64,000 nucleotides of DNA from Halobacteriovoraceae bacterium (GTDB taxonomy: Bacteria; Bdellovibrionota; Bacteriovoracia; Bacteriovoracales; Bacteriovoracaceae). Of the stretch, positions 14,502 to 24,398 are shown piece after piece. Made by a program: the position numbers and the translations under genes. Position 1 is the stretch's first letter. Every line of letters starts with the position of its first letter. Where the stretch lies: NCBI GenBank assembly GCA_002707495.1, contig PAMZ01000014.1, positions 62,001-126,000 on the forward strand. The letters run 5' to 3'. The notes under the pieces were generated by a model that was not told the DNA's origin, ran no database searches, and worked only from the letters and a program-made list of their open reading frames with translations.

Positions 14502-17315
14502 TTAAAAGAAGCCGATTGACACATGTAGCCTTCCAGGGCTATCTAAAGTACCATCAGAGTCTCGCTTCCTCAAGAGTTTTATCCCATAATCGAAGTCTAG
14601 AGTTCCAACAGGAGTAAGATATTTAAATGAGAGTCCAGCAGAGGATCTAAGTTCATTCATATCAAATTCATCCACAAACACGCGCCCCGCATCATAAAAT
14701 ACTCCCAAGATCATTGAGTCTGTTAAATAGTATCTTGGTTCGAATTTTAAGTTCACCATATAAGCTCTCGTATCAACTGCAACAGCACTGATATCCTCGC
14801 CTGACTCCAGACGGTTCATTTCATTATCCTCATAGCCGCGGATAATATCTGCACCGATTAGCCTAAAAACTTTAATTCCTGGAATGAATCCTTCCTTCTC
14901 ACCAGATGAGTTTAGATTTGTGGCCTTGTTCTCTTGAATTCCAAAAGCCGTGTACATGGCCAAAACTAAATTGTCTGATACTGGTACATAAAACCGGTTT
15001 CTAGTAGTTAACTTGTAATAATCAATTGTTAGGTCCTCTTCTTGCTGGCTCAAGAAAAATGGATTGGCAAACTCTACCGATAAATCAAAAATAGCTCCTC
15101 GGGTGGGGTTTATCGGGCGGTCTCTAAAATCAAATGTTACTGAAGGAGTAAAGGAGCCAATTTGAAAGAAACCATCATCACGTTCTTGTGTCGCATCGAA
15201 CTGAGAAATAGTTTCCAGCTGCTGGCGAATTGAGGCATTAAACCAGCTGGTAAAATTTCTTGAAATTGAATAGCTTACCCTTTGAATATCCGCGTCAAAG
15301 GAGAAGAACCTTCTCCTCGAACTATTCAATGCCAGGCCAAAGTCATAATCAGAATAAAAGATATGATTCTCGGAGTAGTTTACCGTGGCATCATACTCCA
15401 CCAAACTTCTTGAATTCGCCCTTCTTTCTTCATCTAAGGCAAAAAGATCAAATCTTTGGTTCACTTGAAAACGAGAAGATATTTTTTTATTCATCCCATC
15501 TATATTATTGTAGTTAATTGTAGATGAGAGCTTGAGACCTATATCAGTTCTTATCCCCGGAGCAAGTTCAAATGTACCAAAATCTTTTTCCCTTACAAAG
15601 ATGACAATATCAGCAATTCTTTGATCGCTACTGATCGGTTTAATTTGAACTGAAGAGAATAAACCCAATGACAACAACGAAGTTTGAGAAGCCTCTAAGG
15701 ACCGCCTCGTTAGAAGGTCACCAGTTCTAAAGTATATCTCTCTTTCAATCAGGTACTTTCTGGTTTTTTTATTACCGATCACAAGTACCTCTCCAATGGT
15801 GAGTTTTCTTCCCGTATCAATATTTATAGTGAGATCAACTCTGGAGTTATCTTGTTTGTACTCTACAATCTGTGAGGAGTTCGAATTAGTAACTTTGGCA
15901 AAATAATAACCTTCATTGTGCAAGTAGTTCTCAATATATTTGAGATCGTCTTTAAATGCGATTGGGTTAAAAGCTGTCCCAGGCCGATTGAGAAGATTGG
16001 GCAATAGCGTATTTCGTATACCATCCCCTAAACCATCCATAACAACTCGGTCTACCTTAGTTTGAATACCCTCTCTGATCCTATAAAATATAGTAAATTT
16101 ATCATCCGCCATGGCTTTAACGACTTCGGGTTTTCCTATAAAAACACTGACATAGCCTTGAGTAATATAAAGCTCTCTTAGCTTCTCCGTAAACGAATCA
16201 AGATATTCAGGGTTAATATATCCCGCAGAAATTGTATCTGGCGCTTGCTCGTAAAAGAGATTTCTTAGCTCTTGCGATTTAAATACGGAATTTCCTCTAA
16301 ATCTAACTTTCTCAAAAGCTGCTCTCTTGTTCTCTCGAGCTTTTATTACAAAGTGGATATTTTCGTCTCCAAAAGTATTGAGAGATCGTTCCGTTTCAAC
16401 TGTAAACTCAGCTTTACGAAAGCCATATTGCAGATAGTTTTCTTTCAACATCTGTTGAATAGTCTCTTTAGATATTTTCCTTTTGAGGGAAATAAGCTGA
16501 CCTGAAAGAAAATCCTTCAACTCTTTTTCACCTAAGAAGATATTATTAAAAAAATGAAAAGAATATGTCTCCGTGTTGAGGACATCTATAACGACTTCCG
16601 TTGCCTCGAGTTCATTCAATTTGTCATCAATATCAAAGTCTATAAGATAGTATCCGTACTGCAAGAGTACCTTACGAAGATCTTCTAAGTCTGTTCTAAT
16701 CTTCTGAGAGCTATAGGGTTTACCTTCATAGTGTCCAATTTTTTCTTCAATTAATCTTTTAATCCTCTTGGACTTAGAATTAATGAAAATTTCTTGAATA
16801 ACAGTAGGCTTTCCGAGGTAGACTTCCACTCTTACTTCACTCCCCTCCCCCTTTCTTTTGGTTCTTATGGCAACCCGAACCTTGGGAAAACCCTGATCTC
16901 TAGCAATATCTGTTAGAAGTCTTATCGTACTATCAATCTTACTGCTATCAAGGTACTCATCCTCTCTTATAGGGAGAATGGTGGGAAACTCAATATCAAA
17001 CCTGCCCTTAATCACAGGTCCTACAATCGAAGTGATCATTTGTTTTGTTTGAAGACGAATATTTAAAGATTTGTCTCTTGTAACACTGAATTCAAATTTT
17101 CTAATTCCTTCGTTTGCAACATAGAGTTTTAGTATTTTTTGAAAATTATCTTCATCCTTATAACTTCTAACCAAAGACCGAAAAGCCTTTTTCACGTCTT
17201 TACAGTCTTCGCTTTTTTCGCAGTTAATATTAATTTTTCTGATTTCAAAGGAACCCTCAGCGATGGCAAAAGACATACTCGCAAGAAAAATGAATATGAT
17301 TTTTATATTATTCAT
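14502..17315 (-). CDS. tamA: Omp85-family outer membrane protein, TamA-like
   Basis: A 937-residue BamA/TamA-family protein: signal peptide (MNNIKIIFIFLASMSFAIAE), a series of POTRA domains over roughly residues 25-560 (for example GKPTVIQEIFINSKS, RAAFEKVRFRGNSVFKSQEL, TKVDRVVMDGLGDG, LTIGEVLVIGNKKTRKYLIE) and a C-terminal 16-strand barrel with a RGYEDNE segment, GVFYDAGRVF and a terminal Phe-Phe typical of outer-membrane barrels. It has more POTRA repeats than enterobacterial TamA, so on domain count it also resembles BamA. The direct link to tamB favours the Tam role. The ATG at 17315 overlaps the tamB stop as TGATG and starts the signal peptide; an in-frame start at 17336 is less likely. 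Confidence 0.88.
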   Translation of the reverse strand: MNNIKIIFIFLASMSFAIAEGSFEIRKININCEKSEDCKDVKKAFRSLVRSYKDEDNFQKILKLYVANEGIRKFEFSVTRDKSLNIRLQTKQMITSIVGPVIKGRFDIEFPTILPIREDEYLDSSKIDSTIRLLTDIARDQGFPKVRVAIRTKRKGEGSEVRVEVYLGKPTVIQEIFINSKSKRIKRLIEEKIGHYEGKPYSSQKIRTDLEDLRKVLLQYGYYLIDFDIDDKLNELEATEVVIDVLNTETYSFHFFNNIFLGEKELKDFLSGQLISLKRKISKETIQQMLKENYLQYGFRKAEFTVETERSLNTFGDENIHFVIKARENKRAAFEKVRFRGNSVFKSQELRNLFYEQAPDTISAGYINPEYLDSFTEKLRELYITQGYVSVFIGKPEVVKAMADDKFTIFYRIREGIQTKVDRVVMDGLGDGIRNTLLPNLLNRPGTAFNPIAFKDDLKYIENYLHNEGYYFAKVTNSNSSQIVEYKQDNSRVDLTINIDTGRKLTIGEVLVIGNKKTRKYLIEREIYFRTGDLLTRRSLEASQTSLLSLGLFSSVQIKPISSDQRIADIVIFVREKDFGTFELAPGIRTDIGLKLSSTINYNNIDGMNKKISSRFQVNQRFDLFALDEERRANSRSLVEYDATVNYSENHIFYSDYDFGLALNSSRRRFFSFDADIQRVSYSISRNFTSWFNASIRQQLETISQFDATQERDDGFFQIGSFTPSVTFDFRDRPINPTRGAIFDLSVEFANPFFLSQQEEDLTIDYYKLTTRNRFYVPVSDNLVLAMYTAFGIQENKATNLNSSGEKEGFIPGIKVFRLIGADIIRGYEDNEMNRLESGEDISAVAVDTRAYMVNLKFEPRYYLTDSMILGVFYDAGRVFVDEFDMNELRSSAGLSFKYLTPVGTLDFDYGIKLLRKRDSDGTLDSPGRLHVSIGFF

Positions 17316-20300
17316 CACTTGAATGACCACTTCCACTTCACGTCCGCACCAACAGAGTTGTCTACGTTAATAGTCTCTAAGTCATCAGTGTTTCGAGTTT
17401 CATAAACCCCTTCCACAGAGACATTTTTATTTAAATTATAATTTAAGTTTAAACTTCGATTCTGTTGGGTATTTGTATCCACGGTAGAAGAAACGGAAAG
17501 GCTCACAGCATCGTTTATCTTCTTTTTCAACTCAATTGTAGTTGCAGAACGAACTCTCCCCTGATTTGCAGTTCCCCCTTCTGAATTTCTACCAGATAAT
17601 AAACTTGCTTCGTCTTGAGTTATCTGCGTTCCAAGGTTTATTTGTAAGCCGAATTCCTTTTTTAATGTTTCATTAATCTTAAAACTATCAAAAAGAAGTG
17701 ATCCAACTCCAGCCCGAGTCATAGATTCTCTTTCACTGTCAGTTAGATTATTAGATAAATCCTCGGTATAACCAAAGGCAATTAAACTAAGTATATCACT
17801 TTGTGCTAATGAAGGTTCGGAAGATAAATCAACATTAAAAGTTTTTACAGGCCCCAAGACTTTTACATTTACAGAGTATTCACTGATTGTTGTATTAGCA
17901 GCAAAATCAAGTTCTGGGTTCGTGTAATCATTTTGCTCATTAAAAAAGATATTGCCCTTTGAGAAAACAAATTCTGTGTTTTTAAAGGTAACCTTATTAT
18001 TTCTTGCCGCTAAATTTACTTTCCCCCCAATACGAGGTTGTTTTTCAGTACCCGTTACCTGAACCGCACCAGTAAATCCCATATCCGCCAGAGAGTTCCG
18101 AACATAGATAGGATTTCTTGTATTAATATTGAGATTGAGATTAACAAGCTGGTCGAGTTCCTGTTTTTCTTTTCCTGGGAGATAATCGATTTCATCTTTA
18201 GTGAAACTCTGATTTCCGGTTGCAAAGTCTGTAGGCTCATTCACCAAAACGAAGCTTTCAATATAGTAGTCCCCCCCCAAAGTATAAGGAAAAGTTTTAC
18301 CGACAAAACTTCCATCGCCAGAAAAGACTAGATTAGATTTCTTAAACAATGTTAATCCTGCATCCTTAAACTTGTAACGAAGGTTAATGTCAGGAACGAT
18401 TGTTTTTAAACCGACCTGCCCACTAACTTCAAGAGTTCCACTCACAAGTTGAGCATATAGTTTTTCAATATTAAAAACTTTATCTCGCATTGAAATTTTA
18501 AACTCCGATTTGGTAATAGCTGTAGGTATCAACTCAGAGACTAGCGAGAGATTATCAGATGTTAGGTAGGCTTCATAATCTTGCTTATTATCTTTGAAAC
18601 CATACTTCACATTCGCTCTTATATTTCCTGTGGCTTTATTGATAAAGGAATTAAAGACTTCAATAATACTGGCATCTATTTTTGCCTGTGAGTCAGTATT
18701 ATAATTACCATAAAGATCTCCCTTTCCTTTACTAAGAACATAGAAGCTTCTTCCTCTAATATTTACGTCCCACTTTTTAATCATTCCTTTTTCAATAATT
18801 ATTTCAGGCTCTAATTGTTTATAGCGAACAAAAATTGGCTTTTTACTTAGTACAAAATTTTGCATGTTTGTTTCTAGATGAGAAACTTTCAAATTTCTGG
18901 AATCAAAAATTGACCTTAAACTGTATCGGACTCTACCACTAAGATCTGTATTAGAGGGATCGACAGAAGACAAAATCCCAACAATATTTTTTAAGTTTGG
19001 AATATTTAAATCAATATTAACATAAGAGCTCTCTGCTTTGTTATCAAGTAGATAGAAATCACTATCAACATATATTTGCTTACTGAAGAGATCCACCACA
19101 GTTTTAACTTCATCTAAGTGATATTTTATAAGAATATTCGAGTCGGCTAGACTGACGTTATTAGAAAATGTATTGATAATCTTAAACTGACTATCTGCTT
19201 GCCATTTATCATTCTTAAACTCTGCCTCTAATGTTCCTCTCAAATCGCCATTTAGATTAAGAGGAAGACGTTTAAACCAAGTAAGTTCTTGAATAGGTAT
19301 ATCATTTGCTTTTGCCCAAATACTAATGATGGTAGGTTCAATACCGTAGCGGAATCGAAGATTAATACTTCCACCACTTTTTTTAGCGGTAAACTCGTCT
19401 ATATCTAAAAATCCATCTTTGAACTTATACCTAAAGACAAGATCTTCGATATTCTCATCGAAAAAGTAGTTATTCTTACCCTTAAAATTACCGTCTACAA
19501 TAAGGCCATCTACGCTGGGCTTACCTGAAAGTCGCCCATTTAAATCCCACAGGCCGTGAATCTCATTTGTTGTAATAGAGACATCTTTTAAAAGTGGCGC
19601 CAGAACTCTTTTGACTTCGCTAAAACTTGCCTCTTTAACCGCATATGTCGCATTTATCTCCTTAGCTTTGAGATCTACTTCTCCGCGAGCAAAGATATTT
19701 GCCTTTCCTGATGTTGCATAAACTTTTTTCAGGACAAGATTACTTGTATCTAAGTTCAGTTCTACCTCTGACTTAATTTTATCAAATGCGTAATCATTGA
19801 TTTCAAACCGATTAGAGTCATTTCTAAGTTTAAGAAGTGGTCCATCAGGGGAAGGACTAATTGATATATCTAGCAGTCCTTTTCCTTTTAATTCATATCC
19901 CAACACAGGTGAAAAATCCTTAAAGTTAATAAAGGAATTAGGAACTTCCATTTCGAATGCACCATCTCTTGTTCTAGCATTGATGTTCATTTGGTTTTCG
20001 GCTTTACTTAATACTAAAGCCAAGTCGAGATCACCTCTCACTAAGGATATGTCTCCTTCAGTCAAGTTAAACTCACTGGCCGTAAAAGCATCCAATTCCT
20101 CATCAATTTCAAGAGACAAGGAATGAATTTTACCAGGTTCCATAACTTTAAAACTAAAACTTTCTTTATCAAATAAATCAAACCTAAGTTTTGTTGATAG
20201 CCTACCTTTCAAAAAGCCAACGTCATCTTTTAAATATTTCAAGGCTTTTCTTAAATCATAGTTTTGAAATTTCGCGATAACCGGTTCTTCGATGTATTTC

Positions 20301-21340
20301 TTTGAAACTAAATTGTAGAGTTCAAAGGGTTGTTCTAGCTCTAAAATGGATTCAGAGTTTTTCAGAAAAATCTCTTTTATGATAATATTTGTTTTATTGA
20401 GTGAGAGTTTAGCTTTTAGCACATCTGCATCTGCAAATTGGGTCACCAAGTTTTGTCCCTCAAGCTCAGCATCAACTGAAAAGTCTTCGCCAAGGCCACT
20501 AACACGTGATTTAACTGACACCACCCCTTGATCTAATGTTCCTACACCCTCTAGGTCTACATAATTATGAAGGACATTGAGAGGAGCCAAAGCTTTTAAA
20601 TCGAGTTGGTAGTTAAAATCACTTGATAAATAGTCTTCGATAGAACCTTCTAGCTCTATCGTTTTAAACCCTGACTTTACGGTTAAATTTTCAACTTTAA
20701 CTCTTTGAGAACTCAAATTCGCATTAACTTCTATAGAATCTACAAATAATGGAACCGCAAGGTAAGGAGAGAGGTCCAACGACTCTACGGTTCCCTCCAC
20801 CCCAATTGATTTTACCTTGTTTGAGAGGACCAGTTCTTTTGCTAATAAATTATTCGTACGATATTTTACAAGTATGTTTTGGAGTTGAATCTTATTCAAA
20901 GGAACTTTAGGTAGGAGTTTAAAAATCTCTTCAGTCGAGGTATTTGAATTGTCATTATTTTCATCGGGCTTTGTTGGTTTTGAGGTTTCAATCACATGGA
21001 CACTACCATCTGATATAAGCATTCGGTCAGCTATAAAATCCGTTTCAAAAACATCTAGTGGACTGAAATAAATTCCAAGCTCATTAGCTTTAACTTCTAA
21101 TGCTATTTTCTCCCTTTCCATTTCAAAAGTTAAATTTCTAACATTTGCGCCAGGAGGGAACAAATTAAACTGTAGATTTTCAAAAGCAATCTCAGCATCT
21201 AGAACTTCAGTTATGTATTTTGTCGCTATAGTCGAAACTTTTTTAGCTACCCATCGACTTTGGAGAAACTCCCATGTCAACATGAAGGCTACGACCATGA
21301 CAAACATGAATAGCACTAAGATTTTATTCACCCTTCTCAT
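17315..21340 (-). CDS. tamB: Translocation and assembly module protein TamB
   Basis: A 1341-residue AsmA-like/TamB protein. It starts with one membrane anchor (ILVLFMFVMVVAFMLTWEFL) after a basic MRRVNK, continues as a very long repetitive beta structure, and ends with the TamB (DUF490) domain: NTTISEYSVNVKVLGPVKTFNVDLSSEP, SDILSLIAFGYT, FGLQINLGTQ. Such proteins span the periplasm as a hydrophobic groove and move phospholipids or help outer-membrane protein insertion together with TamA. It overlaps the 390-aa gene by 4 bases (ATGA) at its start and tamA by 1 base at its end, so the three are coupled. Length is normal. Confidence 0.93.
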   Translation of the reverse strand: MRRVNKILVLFMFVMVVAFMLTWEFLQSRWVAKKVSTIATKYITEVLDAEIAFENLQFNLFPPGANVRNLTFEMEREKIALEVKANELGIYFSPLDVFETDFIADRMLISDGSVHVIETSKPTKPDENNDNSNTSTEEIFKLLPKVPLNKIQLQNILVKYRTNNLLAKELVLSNKVKSIGVEGTVESLDLSPYLAVPLFVDSIEVNANLSSQRVKVENLTVKSGFKTIELEGSIEDYLSSDFNYQLDLKALAPLNVLHNYVDLEGVGTLDQGVVSVKSRVSGLGEDFSVDAELEGQNLVTQFADADVLKAKLSLNKTNIIIKEIFLKNSESILELEQPFELYNLVSKKYIEEPVIAKFQNYDLRKALKYLKDDVGFLKGRLSTKLRFDLFDKESFSFKVMEPGKIHSLSLEIDEELDAFTASEFNLTEGDISLVRGDLDLALVLSKAENQMNINARTRDGAFEMEVPNSFINFKDFSPVLGYELKGKGLLDISISPSPDGPLLKLRNDSNRFEINDYAFDKIKSEVELNLDTSNLVLKKVYATSGKANIFARGEVDLKAKEINATYAVKEASFSEVKRVLAPLLKDVSITTNEIHGLWDLNGRLSGKPSVDGLIVDGNFKGKNNYFFDENIEDLVFRYKFKDGFLDIDEFTAKKSGGSINLRFRYGIEPTIISIWAKANDIPIQELTWFKRLPLNLNGDLRGTLEAEFKNDKWQADSQFKIINTFSNNVSLADSNILIKYHLDEVKTVVDLFSKQIYVDSDFYLLDNKAESSYVNIDLNIPNLKNIVGILSSVDPSNTDLSGRVRYSLRSIFDSRNLKVSHLETNMQNFVLSKKPIFVRYKQLEPEIIIEKGMIKKWDVNIRGRSFYVLSKGKGDLYGNYNTDSQAKIDASIIEVFNSFINKATGNIRANVKYGFKDNKQDYEAYLTSDNLSLVSELIPTAITKSEFKISMRDKVFNIEKLYAQLVSGTLEVSGQVGLKTIVPDINLRYKFKDAGLTLFKKSNLVFSGDGSFVGKTFPYTLGGDYYIESFVLVNEPTDFATGNQSFTKDEIDYLPGKEKQELDQLVNLNLNINTRNPIYVRNSLADMGFTGAVQVTGTEKQPRIGGKVNLAARNNKVTFKNTEFVFSKGNIFFNEQNDYTNPELDFAANTTISEYSVNVKVLGPVKTFNVDLSSEPSLAQSDILSLIAFGYTEDLSNNLTDSERESMTRAGVGSLLFDSFKINETLKKEFGLQINLGTQITQDEASLLSGRNSEGGTANQGRVRSATTIELKKKINDAVSLSVSSTVDTNTQQNRSLNLNYNLNKNVSVEGVYETRNTDDLETINVDNSVGADVKWKWSFK

Positions 21341-22509
21341 GAATCATTTTCCTCGACGAAATTATGTTTCAATCCTTGATGGGCTTGCCTTTTCATTTTA
21401 AGAAAGGGTTCTTTGTCTTCTGGTTCTACTCTGTTTAAGTATTCATTTATAAAATAAATGGACTCCCCGTAGTTTCCAATTTTTAAATGTAAGTAGCCCT
21501 GGTAGTAGAGTTTCTCCTCAGAAAACTCCATTTTTTCGACGATTTTTAAGGCAGCGGTATAAAAGTTGATCGAGATCATACTCTTAACCAATTCACTATA
21601 TTCAGATTTATCATGTTTCTCAAATGCTAGCCTAGTAATGATATCTTTCTCCTCTGGAGATAGTTCGTACTGTAGCTGTTCAAAATCTCTTTCTTCCGCT
21701 TGCCCATGGATCTCATAGAGTTTAGGGAAATTTATTTCAGATTTTTGTATAGTTCTTTTTTCTATCTTAAAATCTGGTCTCAATGCTTTTTTTAATTTAG
21801 GCATATCACTAGGAACTGAGACGTGTTTCAACTTTAGTTTATCTTGAGCAATATTAAATAATATGTTCCTTATATTCTCTTCTAGGTAATCAATTTCATA
21901 TACTCTTAGACGTTCAATATTATCTATTGCAAGAAGTATATACTCAATGATCTCATTGGGCATGACTTCATAGCGGTGATTTTCTTTAATTTTTTGTTTT
22001 AGAATTGTAAAACTTAGATTCGGTTCCGAAATATCTAAAATTGATAAGATTTCGTAAAAAGATTCATAGGACTCTAAATTCTTTGTTAAACCTTTTAAGG
22101 AATCATAATCATTTGTTTCAGCATAAAATAGGATCTTAAACTTATTCCAGAACTTTTTTTCTCGCGCACGATTATCAAAAAGTGTAATCAAACCAAGGGC
22201 TTTACTTAAATATTTTTTAATAAGAATTGTCTTGCAGACTTCTTTAAGCTCTTCTTCAAATTCTTTAACTTGTCCTAGCTGCCAAAGTGCCTCAAGATAT
22301 AGACTTTGAAGTTCGTAGCTCCAATGAACTTGATTTCCTCCTATTAAATAAACAGGCTCCGGTTCACCTCGCTCCAAACAAAACTGACAAATTTTAAGAA
22401 GAGCTTCTCTATTTTTTGTCTGGGAAATTTTCAAAGCTGAATCTTTAAGAATTTCAGAAAACTCTGGATCTAAAGTAATTGAGTTTTTCTCGACAATGGC
22501 CGTAACCAA
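21337..22509 (-). CDS. TPR-like hypothetical protein upstream of tamB
   Basis: A cytoplasmic helical protein (390 residues from the TTG at 22509) without signal peptide or membrane span. The last third has TPR character (FYTAALKIVEKM, LYYQGYLHLKIGNYGESIYFINEYL). The true start is probably earlier: the frame continues upstream as NFDELKSDISIGDLDRLV to an ATC at 22558-22560, preceded at 7 bases by AGGAG. A TAG stop lies two codons before the ATC and there is no in-frame ATG. This suggests an AUC start and about 407 residues. It overlaps tamB by 4 bases and follows accC by about 40. Function unknown; a role with the Tam system is inference. Confidence 0.75.
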   Translation of the reverse strand: MVTAIVEKNSITLDPEFSEILKDSALKISQTKNREALLKICQFCLERGEPEPVYLIGGNQVHWSYELQSLYLEALWQLGQVKEFEEELKEVCKTILIKKYLSKALGLITLFDNRAREKKFWNKFKILFYAETNDYDSLKGLTKNLESYESFYEILSILDISEPNLSFTILKQKIKENHRYEVMPNEIIEYILLAIDNIERLRVYEIDYLEENIRNILFNIAQDKLKLKHVSVPSDMPKLKKALRPDFKIEKRTIQKSEINFPKLYEIHGQAEERDFEQLQYELSPEEKDIITRLAFEKHDKSEYSELVKSMISINFYTAALKIVEKMEFSEEKLYYQGYLHLKIGNYGESIYFINEYLNRVEPEDKEPFLKMKRQAHQGLKHNFVEENDS

Positions 22510-22557
22510 ACGGTCTAAATCACCAATTGAAATATCTGACTTTAACTCATCAAAATT

Positions 22558-22572
22558 GATGGCCTATCTCCT
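22558..22572 (-). promoter_or_regulatory. Ribosome site and probable AUC start of the TPR-like gene
   Basis: AGGAG at 22572-22568, 7 bases, then ATC at 22560-22558. The spacing is ideal, the frame behind it reads as a normal protein N-terminus, and no ATG, GTG or TTG occurs in frame before 22509. Confidence 0.5.
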
Positions 22573-22599
22573 GCAAAAAAAAGCTAACCTATTAATATT

Positions 22600-23940
22600 T
22601 TAGCATTTTTCCGCAAGAAAATTGGTATTGTACGAATTTGCCCTAAAGTCTGGATGATTAAGAATCTTCTTGTGAAGAGTAATATTTGTTTTAATTCCAC
22701 CCACGACTGTTTCATCTAAAGCTCTTAAAGTCCGAGTAATGCACTCCTCTCTAGTTGGAGCTGAAATGATGACTTTAGAAATCATCGAGTCATAATGTGG
22801 AGAGACTTTATATCCTGTATAAATATAGTCATCTACTCTAACACCCATCCCGCCTGGCCTGTGATAGTGAGTGATTAAACCAGGAGATGGCATTGAAGTT
22901 TCGGGATCTTCTGCATTGATTCTGCATTCAATAACATGGTTTTGAAACCTAATATCTGACTGTTTTAATTCAAGCTTTTCACCCATGGCTATTTTAATTT
23001 GCTCAGATATTAGATCTACAGCAGTTCTTTGCTCTGTAACAGGGTGTTCTACTTGAATTCTTGTATTCATTTCCATGAAATAGAATTTTTCACTATCAAG
23101 GTCATAAAGAAACTCTACCGTTCCGGCGGAGTCATATCCGACTCTTTTTGCCAGGTTTAAAGCTGACTCACAAATCTCCATTCGAACTTTGTCTCTTAAA
23201 ACGGGGCTCGGAGATTCTTCAATAATTTTTTGGTATCTTCTTTGAATCGTACAATCTCTTTCGCCAAGATGAATAATATTCCCGTGTTTATCACCCAAAA
23301 TCTGAATCTCAATATGTCTTGGATTTTCAATATACTTTTCAATAAAAAGACTATCGTCTCCGAATGCAAGTTTTGACTCTTGTTTAAGAAGAGAAATAGT
23401 TGAAATGATATCATCCATTTCATCGATTCTTCTCATTCCTCTTCCACCGCCCCCTGCGGAAGCCTTTATAAGTACAGGAAGACCAAGTTTTTCTACTTCC
23501 GAAAGAATTTTATCGTCTCCCATATCATTAACATAAATTGGTTTTAAAGTAGGAACATCAGCTTCTTGCGCGATTTTTTTGGACTCAATTTTACTTCCCA
23601 TCTTTTCCAAGCTTTCAAAATTAGGTCCAATGAATTCAATTCCACACTTCTGCGACATTTTAGCAAATTCTACGTTCTCGGATAAAAATCCATATCCAGG
23701 ATGAATGGCATCAGCGCCGGTAATTTCAGCAGCAGAAAGAATGGCATGAAAATTTAAATAACTATGAATTGATTTTGCAGGTCCAATACAAACTGACTCG
23801 TCTGCTAACTTTACATGTAAGGAGTTTTCATCCGCCTGGGAGTAAACAGCAACAGTTTCAATTCCCAATTCCCTGCAAGAACGCAAGACCCTAATAGCAA
23901 TTTCACCTCTATTGGCTATGAGAACTTTTTTAAATTTCAC
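22600..23940 (-). CDS. accC: Biotin carboxylase subunit of acetyl-CoA carboxylase
   Basis: A 446-residue AccC: N-terminal FKKVLIANRGEIAIRVLRSC, the ATP-grasp glycine loop KASAGGGGRGMR, the EKYIENPRHIEIQILGD motif, the bicarbonate/biotin active site around MEMNTRIQVEHPVTE, and a C-terminal biotin-carboxylase domain. It carboxylates the biotin on AccB with ATP and bicarbonate, the first step of malonyl-CoA formation for fatty acid synthesis. It lies 2 bases after accB, the standard accBC pair. The length matches E. coli AccC (449). Confidence 0.98.
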   Translation of the reverse strand: MKFKKVLIANRGEIAIRVLRSCRELGIETVAVYSQADENSLHVKLADESVCIGPAKSIHSYLNFHAILSAAEITGADAIHPGYGFLSENVEFAKMSQKCGIEFIGPNFESLEKMGSKIESKKIAQEADVPTLKPIYVNDMGDDKILSEVEKLGLPVLIKASAGGGGRGMRRIDEMDDIISTISLLKQESKLAFGDDSLFIEKYIENPRHIEIQILGDKHGNIIHLGERDCTIQRRYQKIIEESPSPVLRDKVRMEICESALNLAKRVGYDSAGTVEFLYDLDSEKFYFMEMNTRIQVEHPVTEQRTAVDLISEQIKIAMGEKLELKQSDIRFQNHVIECRINAEDPETSMPSPGLITHYHRPGGMGVRVDDYIYTGYKVSPHYDSMISKVIISAPTREECITRTLRALDETVVGGIKTNITLHKKILNHPDFRANSYNTNFLAEKC

Positions 23941-23942
23941 AA

Positions 23943-24389
23943 TTAAGCCTTTATTCTAAAAAGCACCTGACCAAATTCTACCAGGCTTTCATTAGTAGCT
24001 GTTATTTCTACAATTTCACCATCAATATCTGATTCGATCTCGTTCATGATCTTCATTGCTTCTAATATGCAAAGTGTTTGACCTTTGGAAACCCTATCCC
24101 CCACTTTAACAAATTCAGGTTTTCCCGGAGCAGGAGAAGAATAGTATGTACCTACAAAAGGCGAGGTAATCTCATGAAAATTTCCAGCAGGAGCTGAAGC
24201 CTGTGCAACAACAGTGCTCTCCTGCTCAGTTCTCACAGCTGCCATAGGCGAAGGACTGTGCGAAACAATAGTCTGTGAACTGGCAAAACTTACGTAAAAT
24301 TTATGATCATCGTTTTCGTATTTTAATTCAGCAACGCCCTCTTCTTTCGCAAGGTTGATGAACTCTTTAAGTTTATTAAAATCACTCAT
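23943..24389 (-). CDS. accB: Biotin carboxyl carrier protein of acetyl-CoA carboxylase
   Basis: A 148-residue BCCP. The C-terminal biotinyl domain carries the biotin-acceptor motif EAMKIMNEI with Lys113, preceded by SPFVGTYYSSPAPGKPEFVKVGD, the usual thumb region. A mobile Ala/Pro/Ser linker joins it to the N-terminal domain (DFNKLKEFINLAKEEGVAELKYE). It carries carboxybiotin from AccC to the carboxyltransferase; accA/accD are not in the window. It sits between efp (9 bases) and accC (2 bases). Confidence 0.98.
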   Translation of the reverse strand: MSDFNKLKEFINLAKEEGVAELKYENDDHKFYVSFASSQTIVSHSPSPMAAVRTEQESTVVAQASAPAGNFHEITSPFVGTYYSSPAPGKPEFVKVGDRVSKGQTLCILEAMKIMNEIESDIDGEIVEITATNESLVEFGQVLFRIKA

Positions 24390-24398
24390 TGTAACTCC

